Source of the DNA: Micrococcales bacterium
GTDB lineage: Bacteria > Actinomycetota > Actinomycetes > S36-B12 > UBA5976
DNA: 29,279 nt
Reading direction: 5' to 3'
NCBI GenBank assembly: GCA_024640585.1
Contig: JAHEEQ010000119.1
Span: forward strand, 1-29,279
Below, piece by piece: positions 8,185 to 19,072 of the stretch. Position numbers and translations under genes: made by a program. The stretch's first letter is position 1; every line of letters starts with the position of its first letter. The notes under the pieces are model-generated. The model worked only from the letters and a program-made list of their open reading frames with translations, searched no databases and was not told the origin of the DNA.

Positions 8185-9816
8185 ATGACGGAGCTTTCGA
8201 TCCGCCCGGACGAAATCCGCGCCGCCATTGAGCGCAATGTGGCGTCATACCAACCAAACACAACTCGCGATGAAGTTGGTCGTGTAATTGAAACTGGTGA
8301 CGGTATCGCTCGCGTTGAAGGTCTCCACTCGGCAATGACAAACGAACTATTGGAATTCGAAGGTGGCTTGCGCGGTCTTGCATTAAACCTTGACGTCCAA
8401 GAAATCGGTGTGGTTTTGCTAGGTGACGGCTCAAGCGTTGCTGAAGGTCAAACAGTTCGTCGCACTGGCGAAATTCTTTCTGTACCAGTGGGTGACGGCT
8501 TCCTAGGTCGCGTAGTCGATCCGCTTGGAAATCCAATCGATGGTCTTGGCGAAATCAAGGCTGATGCATTCCGCGCATTGGAACTTCAAGCACCTACAGT
8601 TGTGCAACGCCAACCAGTTAAAGAACCAATGCAGACTGGCATCAAAGCGATTGACGCGATGACTGCAATTGGTCGCGGTCAACGTCAGCTAATTATTGGT
8701 GACCGTCAGACTGGTAAGACTGCAGTTGCAATCGACACCATCATCAACCAAAAAGCTAACTGGGAATCGGGCGATCCTAAAAAGCAGGTTAAGTGCATTT
8801 ACGTTGCGATTGGTCAAAAGGGTTCAACCATCGCAGCAGTTAAGGGTGCACTAGAAGAAAACGGTGCAATGGCTTACACAACAATTGTTGCGGCTCCTGC
8901 ATCTGACCCAGCAGGTTTCAAATACTTGGCTCCGTACACCGGCTCTGCAATCGGACAGCAATGGATGTACAACGGACAACACGTCCTCATCATTTTCGAC
9001 GACTTGTCGAAACAAGCAGAGGCATACCGCGCCGTTTCACTTCTACTTCGCCGTCCGCCAGGTCGTGAGGCTTACCCTGGTGACGTTTTCTACCTACACA
9101 GCCGCTTGCTCGAACGTTGTGCAAAGTTGTCTGATGAATTGGGCGCAGGTTCTATGACTGGACTTCCAATCATCGAAACAAAAGCAAACGACGTTTCTGC
9201 ATACATCCCAACAAACGTTATTTCTATCACCGATGGACAGTGCTTCCTAGAGTCTGACTTGTTCAACTCAGGTGTTCGCCCTGCGATCAACGTAGGTATT
9301 TCAGTTTCTCGCGTGGGTGGTTCTGCTCAAACAAAGGCAATGAAGCGTGTTGCTGGTCGTTTGCGTTTGGACTTGGCGCAATACCGCGAACTTGAAGCAT
9401 TCGCTGCTTTCGGTTCTGACCTAGATGCTGCATCAAAAGCGCAGCTAGATCGCGGTGCTCGCTTGGTTGAACTTTTGAAGCAACCTCAGTACAGCCCGTT
9501 CTCAATGGCTGATGCGGTTATCTCAGTTTGGGCTGGCACCACTGGCAAGATGGACGATGTTCCGGTCGAAGACATTCGTCGATTCGAATCAGAATTCTTG
9601 GCTTACGCACATCGTGAAGTCGCTGCAGCTGTCAATGATTTGGCAAGCACAAATGTTTTGAGCGACGAAACAGTTGCAACTTTGGAAACCACCATTGCAA
9701 ACTTCAAGAAGACCTTCACCACAAAAGCTGGTCACTTGCTAGTTAATGATGCTCCAGTAGAAGCGCTAAATGAATCTGACATTGACCCAACCAAAATCAC
9801 CAAGGTCAAGAAGTAA
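8185..9816 (+). CDS. atpA: F0F1 ATP synthase subunit alpha
   Basis: Non-catalytic nucleotide-binding subunit, 543 residues. Walker A is GDRQTGKT (172-179). Other family marks are [13 protein letters not shown] (147-159), the [14 protein letters not shown] segment, and the arginine-finger region [13 protein letters not shown] (near residue 376). The N-terminus carries the delta-contact helix [14 protein letters not shown]. Start ATG 8185 follows AAAGGAAGTAGGA. Confidence 0.98.
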   Translation: MTELSIRPDEIRAAIERNVASYQPNTTRDEVGRVIETGDGIARVEGLHSAMTNELLEFEGGLRGLALNLDVQEIGVVLLGDGSSVAEGQTVRRTGEILSVPVGDGFLGRVVDPLGNPIDGLGEIKADAFRALELQAPTVVQRQPVKEPMQTGIKAIDAMTAIGRGQRQLIIGDRQTGKTAVAIDTIINQKANWESGDPKKQVKCIYVAIGQKGSTIAAVKGALEENGAMAYTTIVAAPASDPAGFKYLAPYTGSAIGQQWMYNGQHVLIIFDDLSKQAEAYRAVSLLLRRPPGREAYPGDVFYLHSRLLERCAKLSDELGAGSMTGLPIIETKANDVSAYIPTNVISITDGQCFLESDLFNSGVRPAINVGISVSRVGGSAQTKAMKRVAGRLRLDLAQYRELEAFAAFGSDLDAASKAQLDRGARLVELLKQPQYSPFSMADAVISVWAGTTGKMDDVPVEDIRRFESEFLAYAHREVAAAVNDLASTNVLSDETVATLETTIANFKKTFTTKAGHLLVNDAPVEALNESDIDPTKITKVKK

Positions 9817-9832
9817 TCGGTAGGTATTAGAC

Positions 9833-12158
<2,326 letters not shown>

Positions 12159-12159
<1 letters not shown>

Positions 12160-12548
12160 TGGCAACAACAATGCAGGTTTCACTAGTTTCTCCTGACCGC
12201 GAAATTTGGTCAGGCGAAGCTACTTCTATTGTTGCAAAAACAACTGAAGGTGAAATTGGTATTTTGGCAAACCACGAACCAGTTTTGGCTTTGTTGTCTG
12301 AAGGTTCGGTTGCTCGCATCGACACCGCAAATGGCGAAAAAGTCGTAGCAGCAGTGCATGGCGGATTTCTATCTGTAGACAAAAACGTTGTGATCCTTCT
12401 AGCTCAGGTTGCAGAACTTGCTGCCGACATTGACGTCACTCGCGCCCGCGCCGCACTCGAACGTGCCCGCAATGAGCAGGATGACAAGGCAGCAGCTGCC
12501 GCACTTCGCGCCGAAGCTCGTTTGCATGCAGCTGGAGCATTGCACTAG
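12159..12548 (+). CDS. atpC: F0F1 ATP synthase subunit epsilon
   Basis: Epsilon subunit linking gamma to the c-ring and able to inhibit ATP hydrolysis, 129 residues. The N-terminal beta-sandwich is seen (VSLVSPDREIWSGEATSIV, GEIGILANHEPVLALL), followed by a two-helix C-terminal domain rich in Ala, Arg and Glu (about 88-129). Start GTG 12159 overlaps the atpD stop; an in-frame ATG at 12171 is an alternative. It is the last gene of the operon. Confidence 0.94.
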
Positions 12549-12557
12549 GTCTCTAAT

Positions 12558-12596
12558 AAAAAAATCCCCAGTTGGTAAACAACTGGGGATTTTTTT
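12558..12596. terminator. Bidirectional intrinsic terminator between atpC and pduO
   Basis: Arms 12558-12574 and 12580-12596 pair perfectly over 17 bp around the loop GTAAA: seven A, ATCCCCAGTTG-type core, mirrored by CAACTGGGGAT and seven T. The GC core followed by a T-run works in both directions, ending the ATP synthase operon (plus) and pduO (minus, stop at 12606). Confidence 0.93.
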
Positions 12597-12605
12597 ATTT
12601 TTAAG

Positions 12606-13184
12606 TTATTTAGGCTTGTGTGCACCTGGCGCCCAAAGGACATCGCCCTCAGACTTGTTTGCAACGCGTGCCAAAATGAAAAGTAAATCTGACAAACGGT
12701 TTAGGTAGTTTGCAGTCAACTTGTTCATGCCTCCGTGATACATGTCGAGCGCAGCCCATGTGCTTCGTTCTGCGCGACGTGAAACAGTTCGGGCTGAATG
12801 TAGTAGCGCTGCGCCTGCTGATCCGCCAGGAAGTACAAAAGATTTCAATGGTTCGAGATGTTCGTTGTATTCATCGCAATTCTTTTCGAGGAAATCTACA
12901 TATTCTTGAGTGATGCGAAGTGGTTCTACGCTCGGGTTGTCGATGACCGGAGTGCAAAGGTCTGCGCCAACATCAAATAGATCATTTTGAATCTGAGTTA
13001 AAAGGTTGACCATGTTTGCATCTAAATTGCCGAGTGCAATGGCAACGCCAATCGCGCTATTTGCTTCGTCCACATCGGCGTATGCCTTCAAGCGTGGGTC
13101 GTTCTTGCCAGTGCGGGTCATGTCCCCGAGAGAAGTAGTGCCATCATCGCCAGTGCGAGTGTAAATACGTGTCAGATTAACCAT
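12606..13184 (-). CDS. PduO-type ATP:cob(I)alamin adenosyltransferase
   Basis: Makes adenosylcobalamin from ATP and reduced cobalamin for B12-dependent enzymes. The 192-residue protein shows the family's N-terminal ATP loop YTRTGDDGTTSLG, the YADVDEANSAIG helix, SFVLPGGSAGAALLHSARTVSRRAER and YLNRLSDLLFILAR near the C-terminus. In mycobacteria the same gene lies between atpC and murA. The ATG at 13184 has no ribosome site but has TAGGGT six bases upstream, suggesting leaderless transcription. It is divergent from murA. Confidence 0.93.
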   Translation of the reverse strand: MVNLTRIYTRTGDDGTTSLGDMTRTGKNDPRLKAYADVDEANSAIGVAIALGNLDANMVNLLTQIQNDLFDVGADLCTPVIDNPSVEPLRITQEYVDFLEKNCDEYNEHLEPLKSFVLPGGSAGAALLHSARTVSRRAERSTWAALDMYHGGMNKLTANYLNRLSDLLFILARVANKSEGDVLWAPGAHKPK

Positions 13185-13190
13185 GCCATA

Positions 13191-13196
13191 ACCCTA
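13191..13196 (-). promoter_or_regulatory. Candidate leaderless -10 box of the cobalamin adenosyltransferase gene
   Basis: On the minus strand TAGGGT is followed by six bases (TATGGC) and then ATG 13184. Transcription starting at or next to the ATG would give a leaderless mRNA. No -35 box is evident. Confidence 0.55.
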
Positions 13197-13208
13197 GAGG
13201 GGGTTGGC

Positions 13209-13214
13209 TAGAGT
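13209..13214 (+). promoter_or_regulatory. Candidate leaderless -10 box of murA
   Basis: TAGAGT is followed by seven bases (TGGCAGT) and GTG 13222. It lies 12 bp from the oppositely oriented TAGGGT of the neighbouring gene, so the two promoters nearly abut. It supports GTG 13222 over the upstream TTG 13204 as the murA start. Confidence 0.55.
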
Positions 13215-13221
13215 TGGCAGT

Positions 13222-14481
13222 GTGACAGTGATTTCAGTTATCGGTGGAGCCAGACTTGAGGGTCAGGTTCGAGTTACAGGCGCCAAAAACAGTGTCCTGA
13301 AACTCATGGCTGCCACAATTTTGGCACCCGGTACTTCCAAAATCACAAATGTCCCAGGAATCTTGGACGTAACCATCATGGCAGAGCTCATGCGCCGTCT
13401 AGGTTGCGAAATAGTCCATGATGAAGAACAGCAAGTCTTAACTATCAAAGTTCCAGAACACCTAGAACATCGAGCTGATTACGACTTGGTGCGGCAGATG
13501 CGCGCATCCATTTGCGTGCTTGGCCCGCTAGTAACTCGGATTGGCGCTGCTGATGTCGCACTTCCTGGTGGCGATGCCATTGGATCTCGCGGACTCGACT
13601 ACCACATTGAGGGATTGAAAAAACTCGGTGCAAAAGTTGAATCTGAACACGGCTACTTGGTTGCGCATGCTGAAGATGGATTACATGGCGCAACTATTCA
13701 TTTGGATTTTCCATCAGTTGGCGCAACTGAAACAATTCTGATGGCAGCAGTTCTCGCACGCGGTGTAACGGTTATTGACAACGCGGCGCGTGAACCTGAA
13801 ATCGTAGACATCTGCAACATGCTAAGCGAAATGGGCGCACAGATTTCTGGCGCAGGATCTTCAGTAATTGAAATTAGCGGTGTTGAGAAATTGCATCCGG
13901 TCACGCACGAAACTATTGGCGATCGCATTGTGGCTGGCACCTGGGCTGCCGCTGCAGTAATGACAAAAGGCGACATCACTGTCACCGGCATTGATGCAAA
14001 ATATCTTGAGATGCCACTTTCTAAAATCAGAGATGCTGGCGCAACGGTTGATATTGAAAAAGACGGATTTAGGGTCACTATGAACGCAAGACCAAAATCA
14101 GTCGACATCGTCACCTTGCCATACCCAGGTTTTCCAACAGATTTGCAGCCGCAATTTATTGCGATGAATGCAATTGCAGATGGCGCGGCAATGGTTACTG
14201 AAAATCTTTTCGAAGCTCGTTTTCGCTTCGTGCAAGAACTTGCCCGCCTTGGTGCCTCAGTTAAAACTGATGGCCATCATGCACTAATTCGTGGTGTTGA
14301 GACTTTGAGTAGTGCACCCGTAGAAGCCACAGACATTCGCGCTGGAGCCGGACTCGTTTTGGCTGGATTAGTAGCTGATGGAAACACACTCGTGCATGGC
14401 GTTGACCATATTGATCGTGGTTATACAAACTTTGTTGAACAACTCGCCCGCCTTGGCGCTGACGCAAAGCGAATTGATTAA
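13222..14481 (+). CDS. murA: UDP-N-acetylglucosamine 1-carboxyvinyltransferase MurA with Asp in place of the active-site Cys
   Basis: Cytoplasmic enzyme adding enolpyruvate from PEP to UDP-GlcNAc, the first committed step of peptidoglycan synthesis. From GTG 13222 the protein has 419 residues, the usual length. Family features include the N-terminal [28 protein letters not shown], the flexible loop [16 protein letters not shown], and [14 protein letters not shown] near the C-terminus. The residue equivalent to E. coli Cys115, the fosfomycin target, is Asp118 (codon GAT at 13573-13575), as in mycobacteria and chlamydia; Asp enzymes are active and resist fosfomycin. The start was chosen by the leaderless promoter and by alignment ([14 protein letters not shown]). 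The TAA stop shares bases with the stop of the convergent gene. Confidence 0.95.
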   Translation: MTVISVIGGARLEGQVRVTGAKNSVLKLMAATILAPGTSKITNVPGILDVTIMAELMRRLGCEIVHDEEQQVLTIKVPEHLEHRADYDLVRQMRASICVLGPLVTRIGAADVALPGGDAIGSRGLDYHIEGLKKLGAKVESEHGYLVAHAEDGLHGATIHLDFPSVGATETILMAAVLARGVTVIDNAAREPEIVDICNMLSEMGAQISGAGSSVIEISGVEKLHPVTHETIGDRIVAGTWAAAAVMTKGDITVTGIDAKYLEMPLSKIRDAGATVDIEKDGFRVTMNARPKSVDIVTLPYPGFPTDLQPQFIAMNAIADGAAMVTENLFEARFRFVQELARLGASVKTDGHHALIRGVETLSSAPVEATDIRAGAGLVLAGLVADGNTLVHGVDHIDRGYTNFVEQLARLGADAKRID

Positions 14482-14816
14482 ATAGGTTTTCGCCTTCGCA
14501 AAATTGCTTGAGCCCGGACTTTGTCTTCCGGCCACACCATAACTTTTGGTCCTGCGGTTGTATTTGCGACTGTAGATTGCAAACCTGCATCTTTCAATGC
14601 GAGTTTTAAGACTTCGGCTTCAATCAGGTTTGTGCAATCCGCAACTACTTCGAGTTGTCCATAGTTGTCAGGAGGCCCTGGTCTATGTGATGCGCCAACC
14701 ACGGATTTTCCGCGGGTCCAACCCCAACGCAGAAACAGAATCAAAATGCCAATTCCAAACATGGCAACAACAGGTCCATATAAGAACGAGAGTGAACCCC
14801 AATTAATTCCTGCCAT
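14478..14816 (-). CDS. Small membrane protein with a C-terminal DUF2007-like domain
   Basis: Protein of 112 residues with one N-terminal hydrophobic helix (about 10-31) and a soluble C-terminal domain with the pattern [22 protein letters not shown] ... [16 protein letters not shown]. That pattern resembles DUF2007 ('putative signal transducing protein') domains. Function is unknown. ATG 14816 has no ribosome site but has TAGCGT six bases upstream. Its stop overlaps the murA stop within the four bases TTAA (14478-14481). It is divergent from nucS. Confidence 0.72.
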   Translation of the reverse strand: MAGINWGSLSFLYGPVVAMFGIGILILFLRWGWTRGKSVVGASHRPGPPDNYGQLEVVADCTNLIEAEVLKLALKDAGLQSTVANTTAGPKVMVWPEDKVRAQAILRRRKPI

Positions 14817-14822
14817 AGCCCG

Positions 14823-14828
14823 ACGCTA
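14823..14828 (-). promoter_or_regulatory. Candidate leaderless -10 box of the DUF2007-like gene
   Basis: Minus-strand TAGCGT followed by six bases (CGGGCT) and ATG 14816. It is one of two opposed promoters within the 48-bp gap 14817-14864. Confidence 0.5.
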
Positions 14829-14852
14829 GCAGTATTAGATATTTCACTTTAG

Positions 14853-14858
14853 TAATCT
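14853..14858 (+). promoter_or_regulatory. Candidate leaderless -10 box of nucS
   Basis: TAATCT followed by six bases (GCGCGC) and ATG 14865, with no ribosome site between. Spacing is identical to that at pduO, clpX, folC and ndk. Confidence 0.58.
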
Positions 14859-14864
14859 GCGCGC

Positions 14865-15539
14865 ATGCGACTCGTAATTGCAACTTGCACTGTCAACTAC
14901 GCCGGAAAACTATCCGCACATTTGCCAAGTGCAAAGCGATTGATTTTGGTCAAGTCTGACGGTTCAGTTTCCATTCACGCAGATGATCGCGCATACAAAC
15001 CGCTGAATTGGATGAGCCCACCTTGCTTTCTAACGTTTGAAACAAGTGAAGACGGACTTGGCGATTGGATTGTCACAAACAAGCAGAGTGAAAAACTCAT
15101 CATCACGATTGAAGAAGTGCATCACGACTCCGAGCATGAACTTGGCGAGGACCCAGGCCTTGTGAAAGATGGGGTGGAGGCTCACCTCCAAGAATTACTT
15201 GCACTGCATGTCAAGAAACTTGATGAAAATTATGAATTAGTCCGTCGCGAATTTCCAACCGCAATCGGACCAGTCGATTTACTTTGCGCCGATTCAGCTG
15301 GTGGACATATTGCCGTAGAAATAAAACGTCGCGGTGAAATCGACGGGGTGGAGCAGCTCACTCGGTATCTCGACCTGCTAAATCAAGATCCGCTTCTCGC
15401 CCCCGTAAAAGGTATTTTCGCGGCTCAAGAAATAAAGCCACAAGCCAGAACTTTGGCAGCGGAGCGTGGAATAAGTTGCTACGTTATTGACTATGACGAG
15501 TTGCGTGGAATCGATGACCCAGCGGCGAGATTGTTTTAG
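14865..15539 (+). CDS. nucS: Mismatch-specific endonuclease NucS/EndoMS
   Basis: RecB-like nuclease that cuts both strands at mispaired bases; in Actinobacteria lacking MutS/MutL it supports non-canonical mismatch repair together with the sliding clamp. The 224-residue protein has an N-terminal DNA-binding/dimer domain ([23 protein letters not shown]...) and a C-terminal nuclease core: D138 in GPVDLLC, E152 and K154 in [21 protein letters not shown], with E106 a further acidic candidate. The length is as in mycobacterial NucS. The last residues, ending in ARLF, may form the clamp-binding tail, as known for the family. The start is leaderless. A small zinc-motif gene follows after 8 bp. Confidence 0.94.
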   Translation: MRLVIATCTVNYAGKLSAHLPSAKRLILVKSDGSVSIHADDRAYKPLNWMSPPCFLTFETSEDGLGDWIVTNKQSEKLIITIEEVHHDSEHELGEDPGLVKDGVEAHLQELLALHVKKLDENYELVRREFPTAIGPVDLLCADSAGGHIAVEIKRRGEIDGVEQLTRYLDLLNQDPLLAPVKGIFAAQEIKPQARTLAAERGISCYVIDYDELRGIDDPAARLF

Positions 15540-15547
15540 GGGGAGTA

Positions 15548-15835
15548 GTGGCTAGACGAAACAACCGTAAAGATGATGGCGGCAAAGATTTGGGCGATGC
15601 GCGCTCAATGGGCGTGCGAACTGTGATTGATGTAAAAGGCGAGGACTGGGTAATCCAGCGAATCACTGGTGCAGCTTCAACCAAGAATTACCGCTGCCCG
15701 GGTTGCAATCAAGAAATTCGCCCAGCCACTCCACATGTTGTTGCTTGGCCGTATGACGACCACACCGATCACGAGTCTCGACTTCAAGACCGTCGACATT
15801 GGCACACGCCTTGTTGGGAGCGCTTCGCACGTTAG
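15548..15835 (+). CDS. Small conserved actinobacterial protein with a Cys-pair zinc-type motif
   Basis: Protein of 95 residues starting at GTG 15548, preceded by GGGGGAG. The first 20 residues are very basic and polar. The centre carries CPGCNQEI (CxxC) and the C-terminus HWHTPCWERFAR, which together could bind one zinc ion. This type of gene follows nucS in several Actinobacteria, often labelled 'ATP/GTP-binding protein' without evidence; I see no P-loop. It is likely cotranscribed with nucS, so a link to DNA repair is possible but only inferred. Its TAG stop is 3 bp from the stop of the convergent gene. Confidence 0.75.
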   Translation: MARRNNRKDDGGKDLGDARSMGVRTVIDVKGEDWVIQRITGAASTKNYRCPGCNQEIRPATPHVVAWPYDDHTDHESRLQDRRHWHTPCWERFAR

Positions 15836-15838
15836 CGA

Positions 15839-16312
15839 TTAATGCGGCCCAATCTCGCAGGCATTTATGCGCCAACCATCTTTGGTTAGAGACAGGTTCA
15901 TTGCCATTGGGTATATCTTGGATTCGTACTCAAAATTAATAGAAACCTCGGCACTTTCTTTTACACCATTGGCAAATTTGACCTTCACAATCCTCGCCTG
16001 ACTCCATTGCTTCCTTTTGGACAACACGGATTGTTTGATTAGCAGATCTTGCGAAACTCGATTTGTGCATATCTTGCGCATCTGGTTGACACTACGTTTT
16101 CCATGGATTACTTCAATGCAAGCGATTGCGATTCGCGCCACCCAGTCCTTTGGCGGATATTCCATTTCCGGTTCATCGGTCAATTTATCTGACACGGTGC
16201 AAACGACAAATTTCTGCGGCTTTGTGTATCCAATTGTTTGCAATAGCTCTCTAGGTTCAAAGTAATTTCCGTAACTCGAGTAGACCTTCTTTGCACTAGT
16301 GGGCAGCGACAT
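15839..16312 (-). CDS. DUF6459 / Rv3235-like conserved protein
   Basis: Protein of 157 residues of unknown function. The second half, with ARIAIACIEVIHGKRSVNQM, a middle basic helix, and a paired beta pattern (SQARIVKVKFANGV, AEVSINFEYESKIYPMAMNLSL, KDGWRINACEIG), matches my recollection of the actinobacterial Rv3235 family (DUF6459), whose members lie near secA or wall genes. The first 50 residues appear specific to this lineage. Its ATG (16312) overlaps the end of the LysM gene by 17 bp, so it is translationally coupled to that gene. Confidence 0.66.
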   Translation of the reverse strand: MSLPTSAKKVYSSYGNYFEPRELLQTIGYTKPQKFVVCTVSDKLTDEPEMEYPPKDWVARIAIACIEVIHGKRSVNQMRKICTNRVSQDLLIKQSVLSKRKQWSQARIVKVKFANGVKESAEVSINFEYESKIYPMAMNLSLTKDGWRINACEIGPH

Positions 16313-16850
16313 CTAATTTGATTTCAAGTCCTGGACGGATAAGTGATGGGTTGTTTCCAATCACCTCGCGGTTGTTATCCCAAATTTCTCGCCATGCGTG
16401 GTCAATTTCATTGACAGTTGCATCAGTGCCGACAATCTGCTCTTTAGCGATAGACCACAAGGAATCTCCTGATTTAACAACATAAAGTTTTGAGTCAATT
16501 TTGGAATCTGCTTTTTGGATGACTGGCGCTTGCTCTACAACAACCTCGGTTTCAGCCGTTGCTTGAATTTCAATCACGCGATCTATAACTGGGATTTCTG
16601 GGGGTGAAATGTCTGCGGCTGCTGGATTGACTACACCAATTGCTAATCCAAGGCCAAGAGTTGCGCGCAAAAATGTGGGCATGACCTTGATTCCCATTTT
16701 GCGAAGCATTGGATTTTTTAATTTAAAGGTTTCGCTAATAGCGATAAGCGTTAGTCCCAAGATAGCTCGCAAAAGCGGAATTGCTGCGAGTAGTCCTAGG
16801 AACAATGTTATGGATTGCAAAATCCAAGATGACAAACTGAATGTATTCAT
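16296..16850 (-). CDS. Membrane-anchored LysM-domain protein
   Basis: Protein of 184 residues with two N-terminal hydrophobic segments (about 10-38 and 58-78), a Pro/Val/Glu-rich spacer (80-120), and one LysM domain (about 122-179: YVVKSGDSLWSIAKEQI ... NNPSLIRPGLEIKL). LysM binds GlcNAc-containing glycans such as peptidoglycan, so the C-terminus should face the cell wall. I chose ATG 16850 because a perfect GGAGG lies six to ten bases upstream; an in-frame start at 16901 has none. It is cotranscribed with the DUF6459-like gene downstream and divergent from the SAF gene. Confidence 0.82.
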   Translation of the reverse strand: MNTFSLSSWILQSITLFLGLLAAIPLLRAILGLTLIAISETFKLKNPMLRKMGIKVMPTFLRATLGLGLAIGVVNPAAADISPPEIPVIDRVIEIQATAETEVVVEQAPVIQKADSKIDSKLYVVKSGDSLWSIAKEQIVGTDATVNEIDHAWREIWDNNREVIGNNPSLIRPGLEIKLDVAAH

Positions 16851-16897
16851 AAATTCCTCCGCCGCAATTTTCAACAACGCAAACGAATATTTAAATA

Positions 16898-16935
16898 GCA
16901 CTTTTGGCTAACTCAAAGAACGATTTCCAAAGTGC
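16898..16935. promoter_or_regulatory. Inverted repeat in the divergent LysM/SAF intergenic region
   Basis: GCACTTTTGG (16898-16907) and CCAAAGTGC (16927-16935) are inverted copies apart from one extra T. They lie between the divergent starts at 16850 and 16971. A shared operator or cruciform is possible; no repressor is identified. Confidence 0.35.
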
Positions 16936-16970
16936 AATTCATAAAGCAAGATTGATGCATAAGGAGAAAT

Positions 16971-17567
16971 GTGAAAATTAATCTAGATAAATCGGCGTCA
17001 CTTGCGGAATTGAAACGCGCGCCAAAACAACTTGCTGCCGGTCTTGCCATTATGTTGATCTGTAGTGTGCTTGGTGGGGTAATTCTTTCAACCCAAAATA
17101 ACACTGAAACCCTCTTAGTCTTAAATCGCGATGTGGCTGCAGGTGATGAGGTTTCTGCTGAGTATTTTGAGACTAGGGAAGTATTAGTTTCGACTTTAAA
17201 CAGTCAGTGGCTTGAACCATCAGAATTAAGTGAAAATAGTTTTTTCGCCATCTCCCTTTCTAAAGGTGATGCACTTCGAGCCGCTGACATTTCACAGATT
17301 TCTTCGGACATGAAAATCATTTCTTTTGCGGTTGAGGAAACCGATTTGCCGAGCGATTTGAGAGCTGGAGATCTGCTTGACTTTTGGGAAGTGGGAAGTG
17401 GAGATTCCAAACTTCTAGCCGCTGGGATATCTGTCCAGTCTGTCGCTCTCAAAGACAGTCGCGGAGTGTTCCAAATCGCTTTACTCGTTGGCTCAATTGA
17501 AGTTGAACACCTCATGAGTGCAGTGGCTAATGATGGGTTTCGTCTTGTAAAAATTTTAGTTAGCTAA
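16971..17567 (+). CDS. SAF-domain membrane protein (CpaB-like)
   Basis: Protein of 198 residues with a cytoplasmic basic N-terminus, one transmembrane helix (about 20-40) and an extracellular SAF domain (about 47-110: LLVLNRDVAAGDEVSAEYFETREV ... ISLSKGDALRAADI), followed by a beta-rich C-terminal part. This is the layout of CpaB/RcpC proteins of Flp pili and of SAF proteins that handle glycans. No pilus ATPase, pilin or secretin gene is nearby, so a pilus role is not supported here. Start GTG 16971 follows AAGGAG. It is divergent from the LysM gene. Confidence 0.72.
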   Translation: MKINLDKSASLAELKRAPKQLAAGLAIMLICSVLGGVILSTQNNTETLLVLNRDVAAGDEVSAEYFETREVLVSTLNSQWLEPSELSENSFFAISLSKGDALRAADISQISSDMKIISFAVEETDLPSDLRAGDLLDFWEVGSGDSKLLAAGISVQSVALKDSRGVFQIALLVGSIEVEHLMSAVANDGFRLVKILVS

Positions 17568-17654
17568 AAATTCTTGCTTTTAAATTGTTCTTTGTCTGCC
17601 AATGTAACGCAAATCCCATTACCATACCTCATTAATAAGGTCCGGAGAGGGATT

Positions 17655-19067
17655 ATGAGAGCAAGAAAATTAGTAACGTATTCAATATCAACTTTTTTGG
17701 TATTTGCCGGTCTCGTTGCATCGTCAAGTGCCACAGCCGCAAATCCAACTGCGCACGTTTATCTTTCAGATTACACACCGCAGAATGAACAAGAAGTTAC
17801 GTTGTATGCAACTGACTTAGCGCCAAATACAGAATACTCATTTGGATACATGTTCATTTACGGAAACGATAACATCGCAGATTTATTTTGGTTAGAGCAA
17901 GCCGCTGAAATCGATACATTCATTACCGATTCAAATGGCCGTGCAGAATTTAATTTCATTTGGTACTTCTCGCCTACTGAAGATTACGACATCTACTCAG
18001 GCACCTATCCAAGCAAGATCTGGGTCAACTCCCTCGGTGCTGTTCCAGCAAATCCTTCTGATCTACTTGCCGTTTCCAGCCAGGTCATTCCAGGGCAAAA
18101 TGCATTCTTAGGGGATGGAGAGATTGCACTTTCCGGTCCTGGTGTAGATCAAAATGGTTTTGTCAATGAAACTCCATTAACAATCTCACTATCAGATTTT
18201 AGTATTCAAGTAGATTCATTTGAAATCTATGTACTTGAAGACTCAGTCGCAGATAATATAAATGATTTCTGGGAATTCAACTTAGACAACGAATTTCCTT
18301 ATGACGGATTTCCTTATGTCGGACCTTATGAAACGGGAAATGTTGTCGATGGTTCTGCCAGCAGCACTATTTCTTTTGAAGTTCCAAGCGCAATTACTAA
18401 ATTTATGATGTTCTATTTCAACATGGATATGAATGACCATACTTCTGGTTGGTTGTATGCAGATACAAATGGGAACATTTTCCCAGCGAAAGAAATTATC
18501 GTTCCTGCTGATATTGCAGAAACAGTAAAACCATTTTCTTATGTGAAGGCAGCTTATGGTGCTGACATCGCAGATGATCAAATTGTTGTAACAAATGCGG
18601 CTTACTGCACTTCTGCCGGAGACAAGATCGTTTTCTTGGCAAAAGGAACTTGCACATGGGATGTTCTCGATTCTGATGGGAATCTGGTTTCTTCAGACTC
18701 GGCATTAATTACTTCAGGTGCAAATGCGCTTTCATCAAGATCTTTGGCCCACCAAACCGTTAAGTTTTCGAAAAAGTCCAAGAATCTAAATAAGGCGGAG
18801 AAGAGGAAAATCCTCAAACTAACGGACCAAGAACTATGGGATCAGGTGATTGTTTTTGGATATGCCTGGAAAGAAGGCTCAAGAAAAACAATGAATAAGC
18901 TTTCTCAATCAAGAACAACAAGTGTGGTCGATTACCTAAGCAAAAGGAATCACACTGTAGTTATCTTTGGTGGTCGAGGTAGTCGGTCTCCAATCTACAC
19001 AAAAGGAAAGAAGCAATCTTTAAACCGTAGAGTGGAAATAGTCGAAATGCCTTCGGAAGCTCAGTAA
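17655..19067 (+). CDS. Secreted protein with a C-terminal OmpA-like domain
   Basis: Protein of 470 residues from ATG 17655, which follows GGAGAGG; a longer frame from 17574 has no ribosome site. The Sec signal peptide is about residues 1-29 (basic MRARK, hydrophobic core, ATAA cleavage region). The body (30-360) is rich in Asp, Asn, Thr and aromatic residues, suggesting an extracellular beta-sandwich region. The last 90 residues resemble an OmpA/MotB fold: LSQSRTTSVVDYLSKRN ... GGRGSRSPIY ... SLNRRVEIVE. No LPXTG motif or C-terminal membrane anchor is present. The usual peptidoglycan-binding Asp aligns with Trp405 while the Arg (R420) is kept, so normal diaminopimelate binding is doubtful. 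The function is unknown; a surface or wall-associated role is inferred. Confidence 0.7.
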   Translation: MRARKLVTYSISTFLVFAGLVASSSATAANPTAHVYLSDYTPQNEQEVTLYATDLAPNTEYSFGYMFIYGNDNIADLFWLEQAAEIDTFITDSNGRAEFNFIWYFSPTEDYDIYSGTYPSKIWVNSLGAVPANPSDLLAVSSQVIPGQNAFLGDGEIALSGPGVDQNGFVNETPLTISLSDFSIQVDSFEIYVLEDSVADNINDFWEFNLDNEFPYDGFPYVGPYETGNVVDGSASSTISFEVPSAITKFMMFYFNMDMNDHTSGWLYADTNGNIFPAKEIIVPADIAETVKPFSYVKAAYGADIADDQIVVTNAAYCTSAGDKIVFLAKGTCTWDVLDSDGNLVSSDSALITSGANALSSRSLAHQTVKFSKKSKNLNKAEKRKILKLTDQELWDQVIVFGYAWKEGSRKTMNKLSQSRTTSVVDYLSKRNHTVVIFGGRGSRSPIYTKGKKQSLNRRVEIVEMPSEAQ

Positions 19068-19072
19068 TCTTG

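Noticed and set aside
16851..16901. Longer LysM protein starting at 16901
   Set aside because: A perfect GGAGG precedes ATG 16850, while 16901 has no ribosome site.
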